DNA of 64,000 nt. Origin: UBA2185 sp964564625. Lineage in GTDB: Bacteria > Desulfobacterota > Syntrophia > Syntrophales > UBA2185. The notes beneath the pieces were generated by a model. The model did no database searches, was not told the origin of the DNA, and saw only the letters and a list, made by a program, of their open reading frames with translations. The stretch spans positions 21,149 to 85,148 of the forward strand of contig CAZMBE010000010.1 of the NCBI GenBank assembly GCA_964564625.1, given 5' to 3'. Below are positions 37,156-46,530 of the stretch, piece after piece (position 1 is the stretch's first letter; each line of letters opens with the position of its first letter). A program made the position numbers and the translations under genes.

Positions 37156-37218
37156 TTCCTGCCTGACGCGACGCTTGTCATTGACAAGAATGGTAAGGTT
37201 ATCGCATGGAACAGGGCA

Positions 37219-39129
37219 ATGGAAGGGATGACGGGGATAAAGGCCGAAAAAATGCTCGGCAAAGGTAATTACGAATATGCCCTCCCCTTCTACGGCGAGA
37301 GAAGACCTCTTCTGATTGATTTTGCTCTTCATCCGAATCCGGAGATGGAAAAACATTATACGGCAATCCGGAGGCAGGGTGACAAAATTTTCGGTGAAGC
37401 CTTCACGCCAAATTTACCTCCGGGCAATATCCATCTCTCGGCAACAGCGTCCGTGTTACGCGATTCCAAAGGTGAGATTTATGCGGCCATAGAATGTATC
37501 CGTGATAACACCGATCGCAAGCAGGCAGAAGGAGCTTTGCGCAAAAGTGAGGAAAACTTCAGATTTATTACAGAAAGAATGACTGATGTCATTTGGACAC
37601 TCGATTCCAACTTGAACGTAGTCTATGTGAGTCCTTCTGTTTCAAAAGCCCTTGGCTTTACCCCGGAAGAGCGAAAGAAACAGTCTATCGTTGAAAGGAT
37701 TACTCCTGAATCATTAAAAAACATTCAGGAAAGAATCGACCTCGAACTCCAATTTGATCGTGAGAATGGTGTCGATCCGGAAAGAACCATAACAATAGAA
37801 CTGGAGTATTACCATAAAGATGGCTCTACGGTATGGCACGAAAGTGTGATAAGCGCTACTCGCGATGATGAAGGTAATATCGCAGGTTTTCATGGCGCCT
37901 CCCGGAATATTACTGAACGGAAAAAGATCGAGAAGGAACGCCGAAGACTTGAGGAACGATTGCGCAGGGCGGAGAAAATGGAGGCCTTGGGATCCTTGGC
38001 AGGAGGTGTTGCTCATGATTTGAACAATGTACTCGGCGTTCTTGTTGGATATTCGGAACTGCTTCGGGAAAAAATCCCCCAAGAGGATAAACTGAGACGA
38101 TATATTGACAGCATGCTGAAATCCAGCCAAAGAGCATCCGCCATTATTCAGGATCTGCTGACATTGGCCAGAAGGGGTGTGGCAGTCTCCGAGGTTATCA
38201 ATCTGAATACCGTTATCTCCAACTATCTCAAGACTCCAGAGTTCGAAAAGGTAACAGCATATCATCAGTATGTGACTATTAAGACTCAACTTGAGGAAGA
38301 TCTATTAAATATAAAGGGTTCCCCGGTGCATTTAGAAAAAACACTGATGAACCTGGTATCAAATGCGGCAGAAGCCATATCGGACGGGGGAAATGTGACG
38401 ATCCGGACAGAGAATCGCTACCTTGACAAACCAATCCGCGGTTATGATGATGTGCGCGAAGGGGATTATGTCGTGTTGACCGTATCCGACACTGGAAAGG
38501 GTATCTCGGCCACGGAAATTGATAAGATTTTTGAACCTTTTTACACAAAGAAGGTTATGGGAAGAAGCGGAACCGGTCTTGGATTAACCGTTGTATGGGG
38601 AACGGTGAAGGATCATGACGGATACATTGATGTGCAAAGCAATGATAGCACGGGGAGCACTTTTACAATTTACTTCCCGGCAACGAGAGAAGACCTGGCG
38701 ATGCCCCAACCAGCCATATCTCTCGAGCACTACATGGGAAGGGGTCAGTTGATTCTCGTAGTGGATGACGTGAAGGAACAGCGAGAAGTGGCTACAGTCA
38801 TGCTGACGAGGCTCGGCTACAAGGTTCATGCTGTATCCAGCGGGGAAGACGCGGTGGAGTATGTGAAAACCAATACAGCGGATCTGCTGGTTCTGGATAT
38901 GATTATGGACCCTGGGATCGACGGCCTGGAGACCTTCCGGCGGGTCCTTCAAATTAACCCCGCACAAAAAGCTATCATCGTCAGCGGTTTTTCCGAGACG
39001 GATCGGGTAAAAAAGGTCCAGGCAATAGGAGCCGGCGCCTACGTCAAAAAACCCTACATCCTTGAGAAGATAGGTCTGGCAATCAGGGATGAGCTATTGA
39101 AAGATGCGTTGCATTCCCGCGACGTGTAA
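37219..39129 (+). CDS. PAS - histidine kinase - receiver, second part of the split gene
   Basis: 636 aa if it starts at the ATG at 37219; it is in frame with the first part. Two PAS units, the HisKA phosphorylation site (LAGGVAHDLNNVLGVLVGY, His869 in the joined numbering), the ATP-binding domain (NAAEAI, DTGKGI, GRSGTGLGL), and a C-terminal receiver whose phospho-acceptor is Asp1163 (LLVLDMIMD). No ribosome site precedes the ATG, which supports a single interrupted gene. If the TAA is real, the kinase half is expressed only by reinitiation or readthrough. Confidence 0.82.
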   Translation: MEGMTGIKAEKMLGKGNYEYALPFYGERRPLLIDFALHPNPEMEKHYTAIRRQGDKIFGEAFTPNLPPGNIHLSATASVLRDSKGEIYAAIECIRDNTDRKQAEGALRKSEENFRFITERMTDVIWTLDSNLNVVYVSPSVSKALGFTPEERKKQSIVERITPESLKNIQERIDLELQFDRENGVDPERTITIELEYYHKDGSTVWHESVISATRDDEGNIAGFHGASRNITERKKIEKERRRLEERLRRAEKMEALGSLAGGVAHDLNNVLGVLVGYSELLREKIPQEDKLRRYIDSMLKSSQRASAIIQDLLTLARRGVAVSEVINLNTVISNYLKTPEFEKVTAYHQYVTIKTQLEEDLLNIKGSPVHLEKTLMNLVSNAAEAISDGGNVTIRTENRYLDKPIRGYDDVREGDYVVLTVSDTGKGISATEIDKIFEPFYTKKVMGRSGTGLGLTVVWGTVKDHDGYIDVQSNDSTGSTFTIYFPATREDLAMPQPAISLEHYMGRGQLILVVDDVKEQREVATVMLTRLGYKVHAVSSGEDAVEYVKTNTADLLVLDMIMDPGIDGLETFRRVLQINPAQKAIIVSGFSETDRVKKVQAIGAGAYVKKPYILEKIGLAIRDELLKDALHSRDV

Positions 39130-39151
39130 TTATCTTCATACTACACATTTT

Positions 39152-39931
39152 TCAACTGTTGAGCACTTTTGATACATGAACAAATGAAACTCTTGAGTAC
39201 TTCATTTCCTCCATAAAGAGCTTGATGGCACTTGCCGTGTCTGGGAACGGGTGGCCAATGCCGACAGCCGTTCCGTAATGCAGTGCACATTGCTTTAATT
39301 TGTGCAATTGCAAAAGGATGGCTGATTCGGAAAGAATGTTGTCAAGGAAAATGTGTCTGTATGCCGCAGGCATATGCAGTGTTCTGGCAATCTTGTATGC
39401 CTTTGAATGCTGTGAAGTACGGCTGTCTACGAAAAACATTCCGCTGTCTTTAATAACCCTGAGGGTTTCCATCATTTTTTCCCGCGATCCCGTAAACCTT
39501 GATCCCATGTGATTGTTGATTCCCTTCGCAAAGGGCAGTCCGGAAATATTTTCTTCTATGATTTTGTTTATCTTGTCCGGATCGTCTCCTGTATACAGGG
39601 CCCCCGGACCAGGGTCAAGTCTTGGGTCATCGGGTTCCATAGGCTGGTGAAGCATGACCTCCTGTCCGCAGTCATTGATTTCTTTGGATAGAATGTTGGA
39701 ATATCTCAACCGGGGGAGAACCGCAAAGGTAAGGGGAATTTTCAATGTAAAAAACTGACTGGCCTGGGACATGCTGAGCCCGATATCATCGATAATCAGT
39801 GCAATGGACGGCTTCAGGGAACAAGGAATGGCTTGTTTCTCGAAGGCAAAGGCTTTCGTGAAACCACTGAGGCTTAAAAGATAACCTCCCAGCAGAAAGG
39901 CACCCTTCATTAGAAAGCTTCTTCTGTTCAA
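39152..39931 (-). CDS. divergent polysaccharide deacetylase (YibQ-like)
   Basis: 259 aa. The N-terminus NRRSFLMKG, followed by a hydrophobic stretch, resembles a Tat signal. The catalytic domain reads IALIIDDIGLSMSQASQFFTLKIPLTFAVLP, with HQPMEP and NNHMGSRFT as the expected metal-side motifs of the divergent polysaccharide deacetylase family. The likely site is the periplasm and the substrate a cell-wall or envelope glycan. It faces the kinase gene tail to tail with 22 bases between. Confidence 0.85.
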   Translation of the reverse strand: MNRRSFLMKGAFLLGGYLLSLSGFTKAFAFEKQAIPCSLKPSIALIIDDIGLSMSQASQFFTLKIPLTFAVLPRLRYSNILSKEINDCGQEVMLHQPMEPDDPRLDPGPGALYTGDDPDKINKIIEENISGLPFAKGINNHMGSRFTGSREKMMETLRVIKDSGMFFVDSRTSQHSKAYKIARTLHMPAAYRHIFLDNILSESAILLQLHKLKQCALHYGTAVGIGHPFPDTASAIKLFMEEMKYSRVSFVHVSKVLNS

Positions 39932-40372
39932 CAGTCTCCTCTTTTTCAGACTCAGAAATGACCAGGCACGTGCAACACAATAAAGGTATCCGCTTCAACA
40001 TCCGGTGTGGAAGCTTCGTGATGAGTTTCTACAATATATAGTGGTTAAAGTCAAGAATTGATACAACATATTGTCATATTTTTCTGAGAGGATTCGTTTT
40101 CAAGAGAAAATCCTGGCACGCATCAGTGTAGTATCCGGTGACCCAGTCATCACTCAAATCTGCCATGACTTGTTTATGACTCGCAGAACAGTTTCAGAAG
40201 GTTCTTTACTTATGGAAGTGACGCCGGCTTTTATACAAGAAAACCCACTGTTAATCGCGCAGAGGCAAGTTTATTGGTTCGGTATGGGAAAAATCTCTCG
40301 AGGTATTGTCGAGAGGCATGGAAATAAAGGCAGGAAAGAGTATCCAAAATAGAGTTCAGGGTTGTTGATACG
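39932..40372. other. 441-bp intergenic region
   Basis: A 93-codon frame on the + strand (40071-40352, TTG start) has no ribosome site and no recognisable domain, so I do not call it. No clear promoter or repeat. Confidence 0.4.
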
Positions 40373-41542
40373 TCATTTTGGCAACAGTGTCTCCGCCAGA
40401 GCCGCCCAGTAGCTGGCACCTACAGGTAGTATGCGGTCGTTAAAGTCATACAATGCCTGGTGTAGCAGGCCGTGTTCTCTGGGTTTACCGCCGCCGATCC
40501 CCATGTACGCGCCCGGTTTCTCTTTCAGCAAAAAGGCAAAATCCTCCGATGTCATGACCGGGGTTATATCGGCAAAGACTTTATCGCCACCCGATACTAA
40601 AATTGCCGCCCGGACCGCCTCATCCGTTTCCCGATCTGTGTTCACCAGCGTGGGGTAACGTCGCTCGTATACGATATTCATGGTTACACCAAATGAAGCG
40701 GACACACCCGCACATATTTCTCTCATGCGCGACTCAACTCTATCCTGTACAGAGGTGAGGAAATGGCGCGTCGTACCCCGAAGCTTTACTGCATCGGGAA
40801 TTATATTGTAGGAGGTACCGCCGTGTATTTCGGTGACACTGACCACCGCTGCCTGCGTCGGATTAACATCACGACTTATTATGCTCTGGAGAAGGTTTAC
40901 CAAATAGGACGAAGCAAGAATGGGATCTTTCGCGTTCTGTGGCGTGGCTGCATGCCCACCTTTGCCGATGATTTCAATAGTAAAGACATCGTACGCAGCC
41001 ATCATCGGCCCCTTGCATATAGCAAATGTTCCTTCGGGCAGTACGGGAAAGTTATGCAGTGCGAACACAGATTTAACAGGAAACTCCTTGAAAAGTCCTT
41101 CCCTGACCATTCTTCCTCCTCCTCCTTCATTTTCCTCAGCCGGCTGGAAAATGAAATGAACCCTCCCGCGGAATGTATCACTTTCTGCCAGATATTTCGC
41201 TGCCCCTAAAAGCATGACCATGTGGCCATCATGACCGCAGGCATGCATTTTCCCCTCATTGCGGGAGGCGTAAGGAAGACCTGTAGCCTCCGTAATATCT
41301 AGAGCGTCCATGTCGGAACGGAAACCGACGGCCGGATGCTTGTCTTTTCCTCTTTCAACAGTACCCACCACACCGGTCCCGGCAAGGCCTCGATGGACGT
41401 CAAGGCCGAAAGACAGCAGCTTTTCTGCTACAAATGTGGAAGTCTCATATTCCGAAAAGGCCGTTTCCGGCATGGTGTGAAGTTCATGACGCCATCGCAT
41501 CATTTCCTCACTCATTGCTCCGATCTTTTCATGAACCGCCAT
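40373..41542 (-). CDS. M20-family amidohydrolase (hippurate hydrolase-like)
   Basis: 389 aa from the ATG at 41542, chosen for GAGGAGGA just upstream; an ATG at 41563 adds seven residues. The metal-binding motifs are HACGHDGHM, the Glu pair in AEENEGGGG, and MTSEDFAF, with HH-type residues in EHGLLHQALYD. Typical M20D enzymes split N-acyl or aryl amino acids or dipeptides; the substrate is not fixed. Monocistronic. Confidence 0.9.
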   Translation of the reverse strand: MAVHEKIGAMSEEMMRWRHELHTMPETAFSEYETSTFVAEKLLSFGLDVHRGLAGTGVVGTVERGKDKHPAVGFRSDMDALDITEATGLPYASRNEGKMHACGHDGHMVMLLGAAKYLAESDTFRGRVHFIFQPAEENEGGGGRMVREGLFKEFPVKSVFALHNFPVLPEGTFAICKGPMMAAYDVFTIEIIGKGGHAATPQNAKDPILASSYLVNLLQSIISRDVNPTQAAVVSVTEIHGGTSYNIIPDAVKLRGTTRHFLTSVQDRVESRMREICAGVSASFGVTMNIVYERRYPTLVNTDRETDEAVRAAILVSGGDKVFADITPVMTSEDFAFLLKEKPGAYMGIGGGKPREHGLLHQALYDFNDRILPVGASYWAALAETLLPK

Positions 41543-41874
41543 TTTCGGGTTCCTCCTCATCATGCGAATTTTTCGCCAGCCTAATCAAACTGGTTTTATA
41601 GAAAGTCAGCGTTTGCCTTACATTGTTCTGCTCACGGAAGCAGAAATCGCGTATATTCATGGCATTACAACGGAGACTGCTCTCGAATTTCACTATCTGG
41701 ACGGGAGTTGAAGGATCTTTCAAATCTTTACTCAGCCATCAATAATGAAAGTGGCCTGCAGGACAATTGAAAAATAAGTAAAACGTAAATAAAAAAACTA
41801 ATCGTGTCAAAGGGAAAGTTGTGAATTATGTATTGATGCTATTTCTTGTGTAAGGCACCCTTCATTAATAATCC

Positions 41875-41903
41875 TTGACATAATCACCCGATCAACTTAT
41901 ATT
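41875..41903 (+). promoter_or_regulatory. strong sigma70 promoter
   Basis: TTGACA, 17-base spacer, TATATT. It points toward the hairpin 36 bases downstream and the small basic gene at 42035. Confidence 0.6.
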
Positions 41904-41909
41904 ACAGAT

Positions 41910-41972
41910 ACTTTTATCGCTGGTTTTGGCCATATGTTCCCAGAGCTTGTGAAAGGCTTCTGGGTTTTTTTT
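41910..41972 (+). ncRNA. short leader or small RNA ended by an intrinsic terminator
   Basis: From the expected start (~41910) to the terminator the transcript would be about 60 bases. It has no start codon with a ribosome site. It may be a small RNA or an attenuator in the 5' leader of the gene at 42035. Confidence 0.4.
41939..41972 (+). terminator. intrinsic terminator
   Basis: CCCAGAGC pairs with GC-T-TCTGGG (8 bp with one bulged T), followed by eight T. Strong by eye. Confidence 0.65.
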
Positions 41973-42034
41973 GGAGCCTTAAAAATCCCCTTTCAATAAA
42001 CACGTGGGCCGTCCAGGACGAAGGCAGGTGTAAT

Positions 42035-42205
42035 ATGGCAAGACAAAGTCAAAACAAGTTTATTAAGCGGCAGAAGGAACTTGAACGCATGCGAAAAGCG
42101 AAAGAAAAAATGGCGCGGCGACAGGGGAAGAGGGACAATTCGATGGAATCCGAAGAGTCCCAGACATCGGACCAACCATCACAGACCGTGGAACCTCATG
42201 AATAA
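42035..42205 (+). CDS. small basic protein (56 aa)
   Basis: 56 codons. The first half is strongly basic and helical (KFIKRQKELERMRKAKEKMARRQGKRDN) and the tail is acidic. The site AGGTG is 5-6 bases before the ATG. Short basic proteins of this type often precede RNA-binding protein genes in related bacteria; the next gene here is an RRM protein. Binding to RNA is a guess. Confidence 0.6.
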   Translation: MARQSQNKFIKRQKELERMRKAKEKMARRQGKRDNSMESEESQTSDQPSQTVEPHE

Positions 42206-42289
42206 ATAATCAATACCAGAACCATAAATAAATATACAAACTCAGGGAAAAACCTGATATATAGTCAAAAATTTTATTAAGGAGCTTTT

Positions 42290-42589
42290 ATGAACATTTA
42301 CGTAGGTAACTTATCGTACACGGTCACGGAAGAGGATTTGCGTCAGGCTTTTGCGAATTTTGGGCAGGTAGCATCCGCAACAATCATTAAGGACCAGTCC
42401 AGCGGCCGATCCAAAGGATTTGGATTTGTTGAGATGCCCGCAGAAGAAGAAGCCAGGGCAGCCATCAGCGGGATGAATGGCAAAGAGATGAAAGAAAGGA
42501 AATTGAACGTGAATGAAGCTCGCCCCCGATCAGATGATCGCCGTGGAGGTGGCAGTGGCAGGCGGCCCGGAGGCAGACCACGCTATTAA
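42290..42589 (+). CDS. RRM-domain RNA-binding protein
   Basis: 99 aa. One RRM with RNP2 (IYVGNL) and RNP1 (KGFGFVEM), then a Gly/Arg-rich tail (RRGGGSGRRPGGRPRY). It is the bacterial cold-shock-like RRM family. AAGGAG lies 7 bases before the ATG. A strong promoter and terminator lie about 300 bases upstream, as if its leader were regulated. Confidence 0.92.
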   Translation: MNIYVGNLSYTVTEEDLRQAFANFGQVASATIIKDQSSGRSKGFGFVEMPAEEEARAAISGMNGKEMKERKLNVNEARPRSDDRRGGGSGRRPGGRPRY

Positions 42590-42623
42590 GCTGTGTTTCC
42601 TCTACCCTCAGTCAGGTGATGTT

Positions 42624-43082
42624 ATGAGTAAGCGCCGCTCTAAATTTATCTGCATTTTACCAATCATATTCATCGTTAATTTACTTCTGGCTTCCTGTAT
42701 AGAAGAGGGAGCAGTCATTTCCAAACCGGATGAATTCACACACATATTTGAAGCGAACGACACCATCGTTATGAGGGCAATTGCACTGGTATACAAAGAA
42801 AAAGGGTTAGGGAACCCCACGATAAATACCGAAAAGAGCCTGGTGGAGTCAGATCACGTTATAAAAGATGACTGGAGAAGCAAAACCATAGCACGTGTAA
42901 AAAAGATCAACTGGAAAGAGTGTGAAGTCACCCTTTCTGTCATTACAGAGAAAAAAACAGCAAAAGGCTGGGAAATGAGGAGGCTCCTGGAAAAACAGCA
43001 GTATGACAGTCTTTTCAACGCCATAGATCTTCAAGTTTATCGGGAGTTGTATAAGGTTAGAGAGGGAAGGGTCAGCCCTTGA
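42624..43082 (+). CDS. small lipoprotein of unknown function
   Basis: 152 aa from the ATG at 42624; the frame is open back to 42513 but those codons overlap the RRM gene. A lipobox LLASC gives a modified Cys in the N-terminal 25 residues. The rest reads like a small extracytoplasmic alpha/beta domain (IFEANDTIVMRAIALVYKEKG, VKKINWKECEVTLSVITEKK). I do not recognise the family. Its stop codon lies at the edge of the repeat at 43081. Confidence 0.65.
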   Translation: MSKRRSKFICILPIIFIVNLLLASCIEEGAVISKPDEFTHIFEANDTIVMRAIALVYKEKGLGNPTINTEKSLVESDHVIKDDWRSKTIARVKKINWKECEVTLSVITEKKTAKGWEMRRLLEKQQYDSLFNAIDLQVYRELYKVREGRVSP

Positions 43083-43213
43083 CAGGCTGTTGAAAACCTT
43101 CATCTGCGGAGTTGCGCTACACCCTTAGTAGTTCACCGTATATCTATGCCCGCCTCACGAAGCAGGTTATGCGCGCCCTGCATCTGCATCTCTTGTAACA
43201 CCCTTTTGTGCAG
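43081..43213. repeat. copy of a dispersed CTGTTGAAAA-type repeat
   Basis: It starts with GACAGGCTGTTGAAAA, then CATCTGCGG-GTTGCGC, and ends with GCGCGCCCTGCATCTG and TTTTGTGCAG. This pattern is familiar from dispersed repeats between genes in Desulfobacterota genomes. Only one copy is in the window. The stop codon of the preceding gene uses its first bases. Confidence 0.45.
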
Positions 43214-43283
43214 AGTGTGTATCAGCACCTTCTTGAGAAACCGTTGATCCGGGGGGATACATTTATTTATTCACAGTGCTTCG

Positions 43284-44210
43284 TCAATTCCCCCCACACA
43301 ATTCACCAAGCGCAGTGATATCATCCGGGGCAAGTTCAAGCGAATCCGATTGGTTCAGCCTGTACATAACCGCATTCGGATTATCATTATGTTGCAATCC
43401 CAATGCATGACCAAACTCATGGACAAGTACACGCACCAGTCTGTCGCCCTTATCAAACTGGTAGACCGTAATTGTTTGCTTCCCACCCTTGCTTTCATAA
43501 TTACCTTCACAGAACTCACTGCCTAGTTTTTTGCCCGCATCCTGGTAATTCACCATGTCAAGATTATAGTGAGCAGCTATCTCATTTATCACGACCACCA
43601 TACTATTCATTGTGTCCGCCATATTTTTCAACTCTTCCTGCCGAGACAGAAGTCGTGCGCGCAGTGTGTGTAATTCCCCCTTTTCCTCCATCAGCTTCTT
43701 ATATCCGTCTTCCTTAATCCCGCCTTGTCTCTGCCGGGATTCGATTTCAACGTTGAAGGCACCCACACGTGAATTGTATGTGTTGAAATCAGTCGCAAGC
43801 TCTGAATTTTTCTGTTCATACTCCGATTTAAGATTTTCCAAGCGAAGTTTTAACTCATCATGGGAATTTTTCGTATTACCAATCTGGTAGTTCAGGCTTT
43901 TCAGCCGATCAGTTGCTTCCTGACGGTAGTCATAAATGAGGTTGATCTCGATTGTTCCTTTCAAATCCTCCCGGAAAAGCTCACGCGAAAAAGGCTTGGC
44001 CCATACTGATGCGGCCCTTCTCACCGAGTCCGCAAACTCCTGGCGGCTGAGGCCGAACCGCTCATCTACCTTGCCTATGCTGTATGTGAGAGGTTCCTGA
44101 CATGGGCGCGGCATCCTGTAAAAAATGATGACAAGGACAGTCAAGATCATAAGAAGAAAAAGGAATCGGAAGCGACTTCTTCCTGATTCTCCCATTACAC
44201 AAAGATGCAT
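43284..44210 (-). CDS. membrane-anchored matrixin-like zinc protease
   Basis: 308 aa. An N-terminal membrane anchor (RFLFLLMILTVLVIIFY) is followed by a long coiled-coil (residues ~100-190, rich in Lys, Glu and Gln) and a C-terminal metzincin domain with the zinc site HEFGHALGLQHND and the Met-turn NAVMY. Metalloprotease activity is likely on the periplasmic side. It is the last gene of a minus-strand group with the radical SAM gene 13 bases upstream. Confidence 0.82.
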   Translation of the reverse strand: MHLCVMGESGRSRFRFLFLLMILTVLVIIFYRMPRPCQEPLTYSIGKVDERFGLSRQEFADSVRRAASVWAKPFSRELFREDLKGTIEINLIYDYRQEATDRLKSLNYQIGNTKNSHDELKLRLENLKSEYEQKNSELATDFNTYNSRVGAFNVEIESRQRQGGIKEDGYKKLMEEKGELHTLRARLLSRQEELKNMADTMNSMVVVINEIAAHYNLDMVNYQDAGKKLGSEFCEGNYESKGGKQTITVYQFDKGDRLVRVLVHEFGHALGLQHNDNPNAVMYRLNQSDSLELAPDDITALGELCGGN

Positions 44211-44223
44211 AATTGCCGGTTTC

Positions 44224-45144
44224 CTATGATAAATATGCCCGCCAACCTGCCAGTATAGAGCCGAGCCGTAAATCGAGAGCTCCCGAGGCCTCTGCGACAG
44301 GAGTAAAACCGCACTCCCGGCAGTTGACCTTACCCCTGCTTTTCACATAGCACCCCTGAGTCATGATTCCGTCAGGATCGATGTTTATCAATACATCATC
44401 ATGGCAGCGCCAGGTGTTCCCGATCATAGCGTGCAAACAGTACTCAGAGTTGACAATAGGATATGACTTTTTAAGACGCACGACACTCTCCAGTGCCATT
44501 TTACGCTCACCCGGTGAAAGGGCAAGGAGCGATTCACCTTGACCGTATGGATAAAACAGCTGCACCGATAACCCCCTCACGGCAGGGACATGCCTGAGTA
44601 GTGCCACCAGTTGATCCAATTCGCGCCAATTGTGCCGGTTCATTGTGAAATGGACCATCACCCGGGGATGAACGGCATTATTGAGAGTTGACCATACCCG
44701 TGCAAAAGAACCGCTTCTCAATCGGTCATGGGTCCCATTCAGGCCGTCTACACTGACCCAGATCACATCCGCTTGAATATCCAGGGGGAAGGTGCCGTTG
44801 GTGGTTACTGCCACACGGAGAAACTGCTTCTTTGCATAACCAACAAGATCATTAAGATCATGGCTTCCGTCCCGCCAGAGGAAGGGTTCTCCCCCCTCGA
44901 ATACTATAAGCCTTGTTCCGTAATGTTTAAGAGTGTCTAATGCCTGTATAGCGCCATTCCAGGATATCTGGGAATTATTATCCTTAGCACGCCCATGAAA
45001 AGGGCAGGCACTGCAGGAGAGATTGCAGTGATAGGTAAGTTTAAAGCTGGCAAGCAACGGTATTTTTTGTCCGAAGATCTTCCTTCGGACATAGAAATCA
45101 AAAAGGTCAATTGCCCAGAGAGAGCGGCGAACTCTATTCATCAT
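44224..45144 (-). CDS. radical SAM enzyme with a C-terminal Cys cluster
   Basis: 306 aa. The [4Fe-4S] motif is CNLSCSAC with the expected aromatic lead, and the SAM-binding stretch includes FEGGEPFLWRD. After the core, CHDDVLINIDPDGIMTQGC and CRECGFTPVAEASGALDL carry more cysteines for one or two auxiliary clusters. This tail is shared by a group of uncharacterised radical SAM enzymes. The substrate is unknown. The close gap to the protease (13 bases) implies an operon. Confidence 0.85.
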   Translation of the reverse strand: MMNRVRRSLWAIDLFDFYVRRKIFGQKIPLLASFKLTYHCNLSCSACPFHGRAKDNNSQISWNGAIQALDTLKHYGTRLIVFEGGEPFLWRDGSHDLNDLVGYAKKQFLRVAVTTNGTFPLDIQADVIWVSVDGLNGTHDRLRSGSFARVWSTLNNAVHPRVMVHFTMNRHNWRELDQLVALLRHVPAVRGLSVQLFYPYGQGESLLALSPGERKMALESVVRLKKSYPIVNSEYCLHAMIGNTWRCHDDVLINIDPDGIMTQGCYVKSRGKVNCRECGFTPVAEASGALDLRLGSILAGWRAYLS

Positions 45145-45339
45145 AATGTCTGTGGTATGTGTGAAGATTTGATGGTTTCATATGTCACAAAAGAACCTTT
45201 TTATCAAGCCTGTTCCTCAGTCATATCCGTTTCACATAATTTCATCCGCCATAGGAGAAGAGGTTTTGGAAAAGCAATTGAATGCGTCTCCCTACACATA
45301 TCCATTATTTTGGATAGACCTGCAATTTTAACGCATGGC

Positions 45340-46332
45340 CTATGGCCTAAATGCTTCCATAAGGGCATCCATGTGCTCTCCCCTCTTGATGAGGCGTACC
45401 GCAGTAAATCCTGCCTGTGAGAGATCTGCTTTAATTTCCTCATACGTATAGGTTCCTCCCCCTGTGGTTCCCAGAAGCATATTAACGGCGAAGATGGCTC
45501 CATCTTTGGGATGGATCCGGTTGGGGTCCATGACATGGTCACGGATAATAATTCTTCCTCCCCGATCAAGAGAACGGAAAATCTTATGGTAGAGGTCCAT
45601 ATTTTGTGCAGGACTGTTTTGATGGATAATTGCGGAGACAAACGCGAGGTCATGTCCGGGGGGAAATTCATCCTGATAAAAATCTCCGGAAACCAGAGTT
45701 ACACGGTCGAGCATCCCGGCCGTGCTCAGGCGTCCGCGGGCCATTTCCACAACCTCGGGCATATCAAACAACGTCGCTCTCATGTCGGGAACCATACGAA
45801 GAAATGCAATAGTGTAAGTTCCTGAAGCTCCACCCACATCGAGCAAGGCCTTTGCTGAACCAGGATGAACGGCGGTTACAATCGCCTCCGCCTGTGGTTC
45901 CGCAACAACATGCATCGCCCCGATGAAGGCGCGAATTTCGTCAGTAGTACGAAATGGAATTGTTTTTCGCGCTGAATCATTTTCCCCCTTTACAACATTC
46001 GTCAAACAGGACCACCTCAACCAGAGGTGGGCTGCATGGAGAATCATGGGGAGCACTGAACCGGGCTGATCCTCAGATAGAAATGGGATATGGGAAGATG
46101 CACACCCATAGACATTATCTTGTTTGGTGAGAAGACCCATTGCCGCGAGGGCGTCCAGAAGTATGGTTAACGAGCGAAGATCAGATCCGGTTCTTCTCGC
46201 AACCTCTCTCGCAGTTAAAGGTGCCTGACTCAGAAGGGTAAAAAGGTTCAGTTCGGCCCCGGAAAGCAATATGCGGCTTTCCATAAAATTCCTGGCCAAT
46301 CTCAAGATATCTTCCGGACTATCGTAGCTCAT
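45340..46332 (-). CDS. SAM-dependent O-methyltransferase (dimerising type)
   Basis: 330 aa from the ATG at 46332, fixed by GGGGGAGG 5 bases upstream. A helical N-terminal dimerisation domain (~20-110) is followed by the SAM-binding motif LLDVGGASGTYT and the catalytic region. It is of the hydroxyneurosporene/acetylserotonin O-methyltransferase type. In bacteria such enzymes methylate hydroxy-aromatic or peptide-derived products. It is the second gene in this minus-strand group. Confidence 0.87.
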   Translation of the reverse strand: MSYDSPEDILRLARNFMESRILLSGAELNLFTLLSQAPLTAREVARRTGSDLRSLTILLDALAAMGLLTKQDNVYGCASSHIPFLSEDQPGSVLPMILHAAHLWLRWSCLTNVVKGENDSARKTIPFRTTDEIRAFIGAMHVVAEPQAEAIVTAVHPGSAKALLDVGGASGTYTIAFLRMVPDMRATLFDMPEVVEMARGRLSTAGMLDRVTLVSGDFYQDEFPPGHDLAFVSAIIHQNSPAQNMDLYHKIFRSLDRGGRIIIRDHVMDPNRIHPKDGAIFAVNMLLGTTGGGTYTYEEIKADLSQAGFTAVRLIKRGEHMDALMEAFRP

Positions 46333-46530
46333 TACAGCCTCCCCCATCGGTATATCAAACGACAATGTGTAAAAATGATTGTTGTGTCAGGATACTTACT
46401 GTCTATAAAATATTCAACAGGAAATAAGGGACAATGTCACAGTGTAATTGATCGATAAAACTCTCACGCAGATTACATCACAAAAAGCAAGAAGAGTCCG
46501 AACATGATACATACCCCTAATTTTGGCGCT

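Larger units (their letters stand above)
41543..42034. other. intergenic region with a promoter and a terminator
   Basis: A promoter-terminator pair at 41875-41972 is listed separately. A 49-codon frame at 41562-41711 on the + strand has no ribosome site. Confidence 0.5.

Noticed and set aside
40071..40352. 93-codon ORF with a TTG start
   Set aside because: No ribosome site and no recognisable domain.
41562..41711. 49-codon + strand ORF that reads like a protein
   Set aside because: No ribosome site; it begins inside the 5' end of the M20 gene on the other strand. Worth a conservation test but not supported here.
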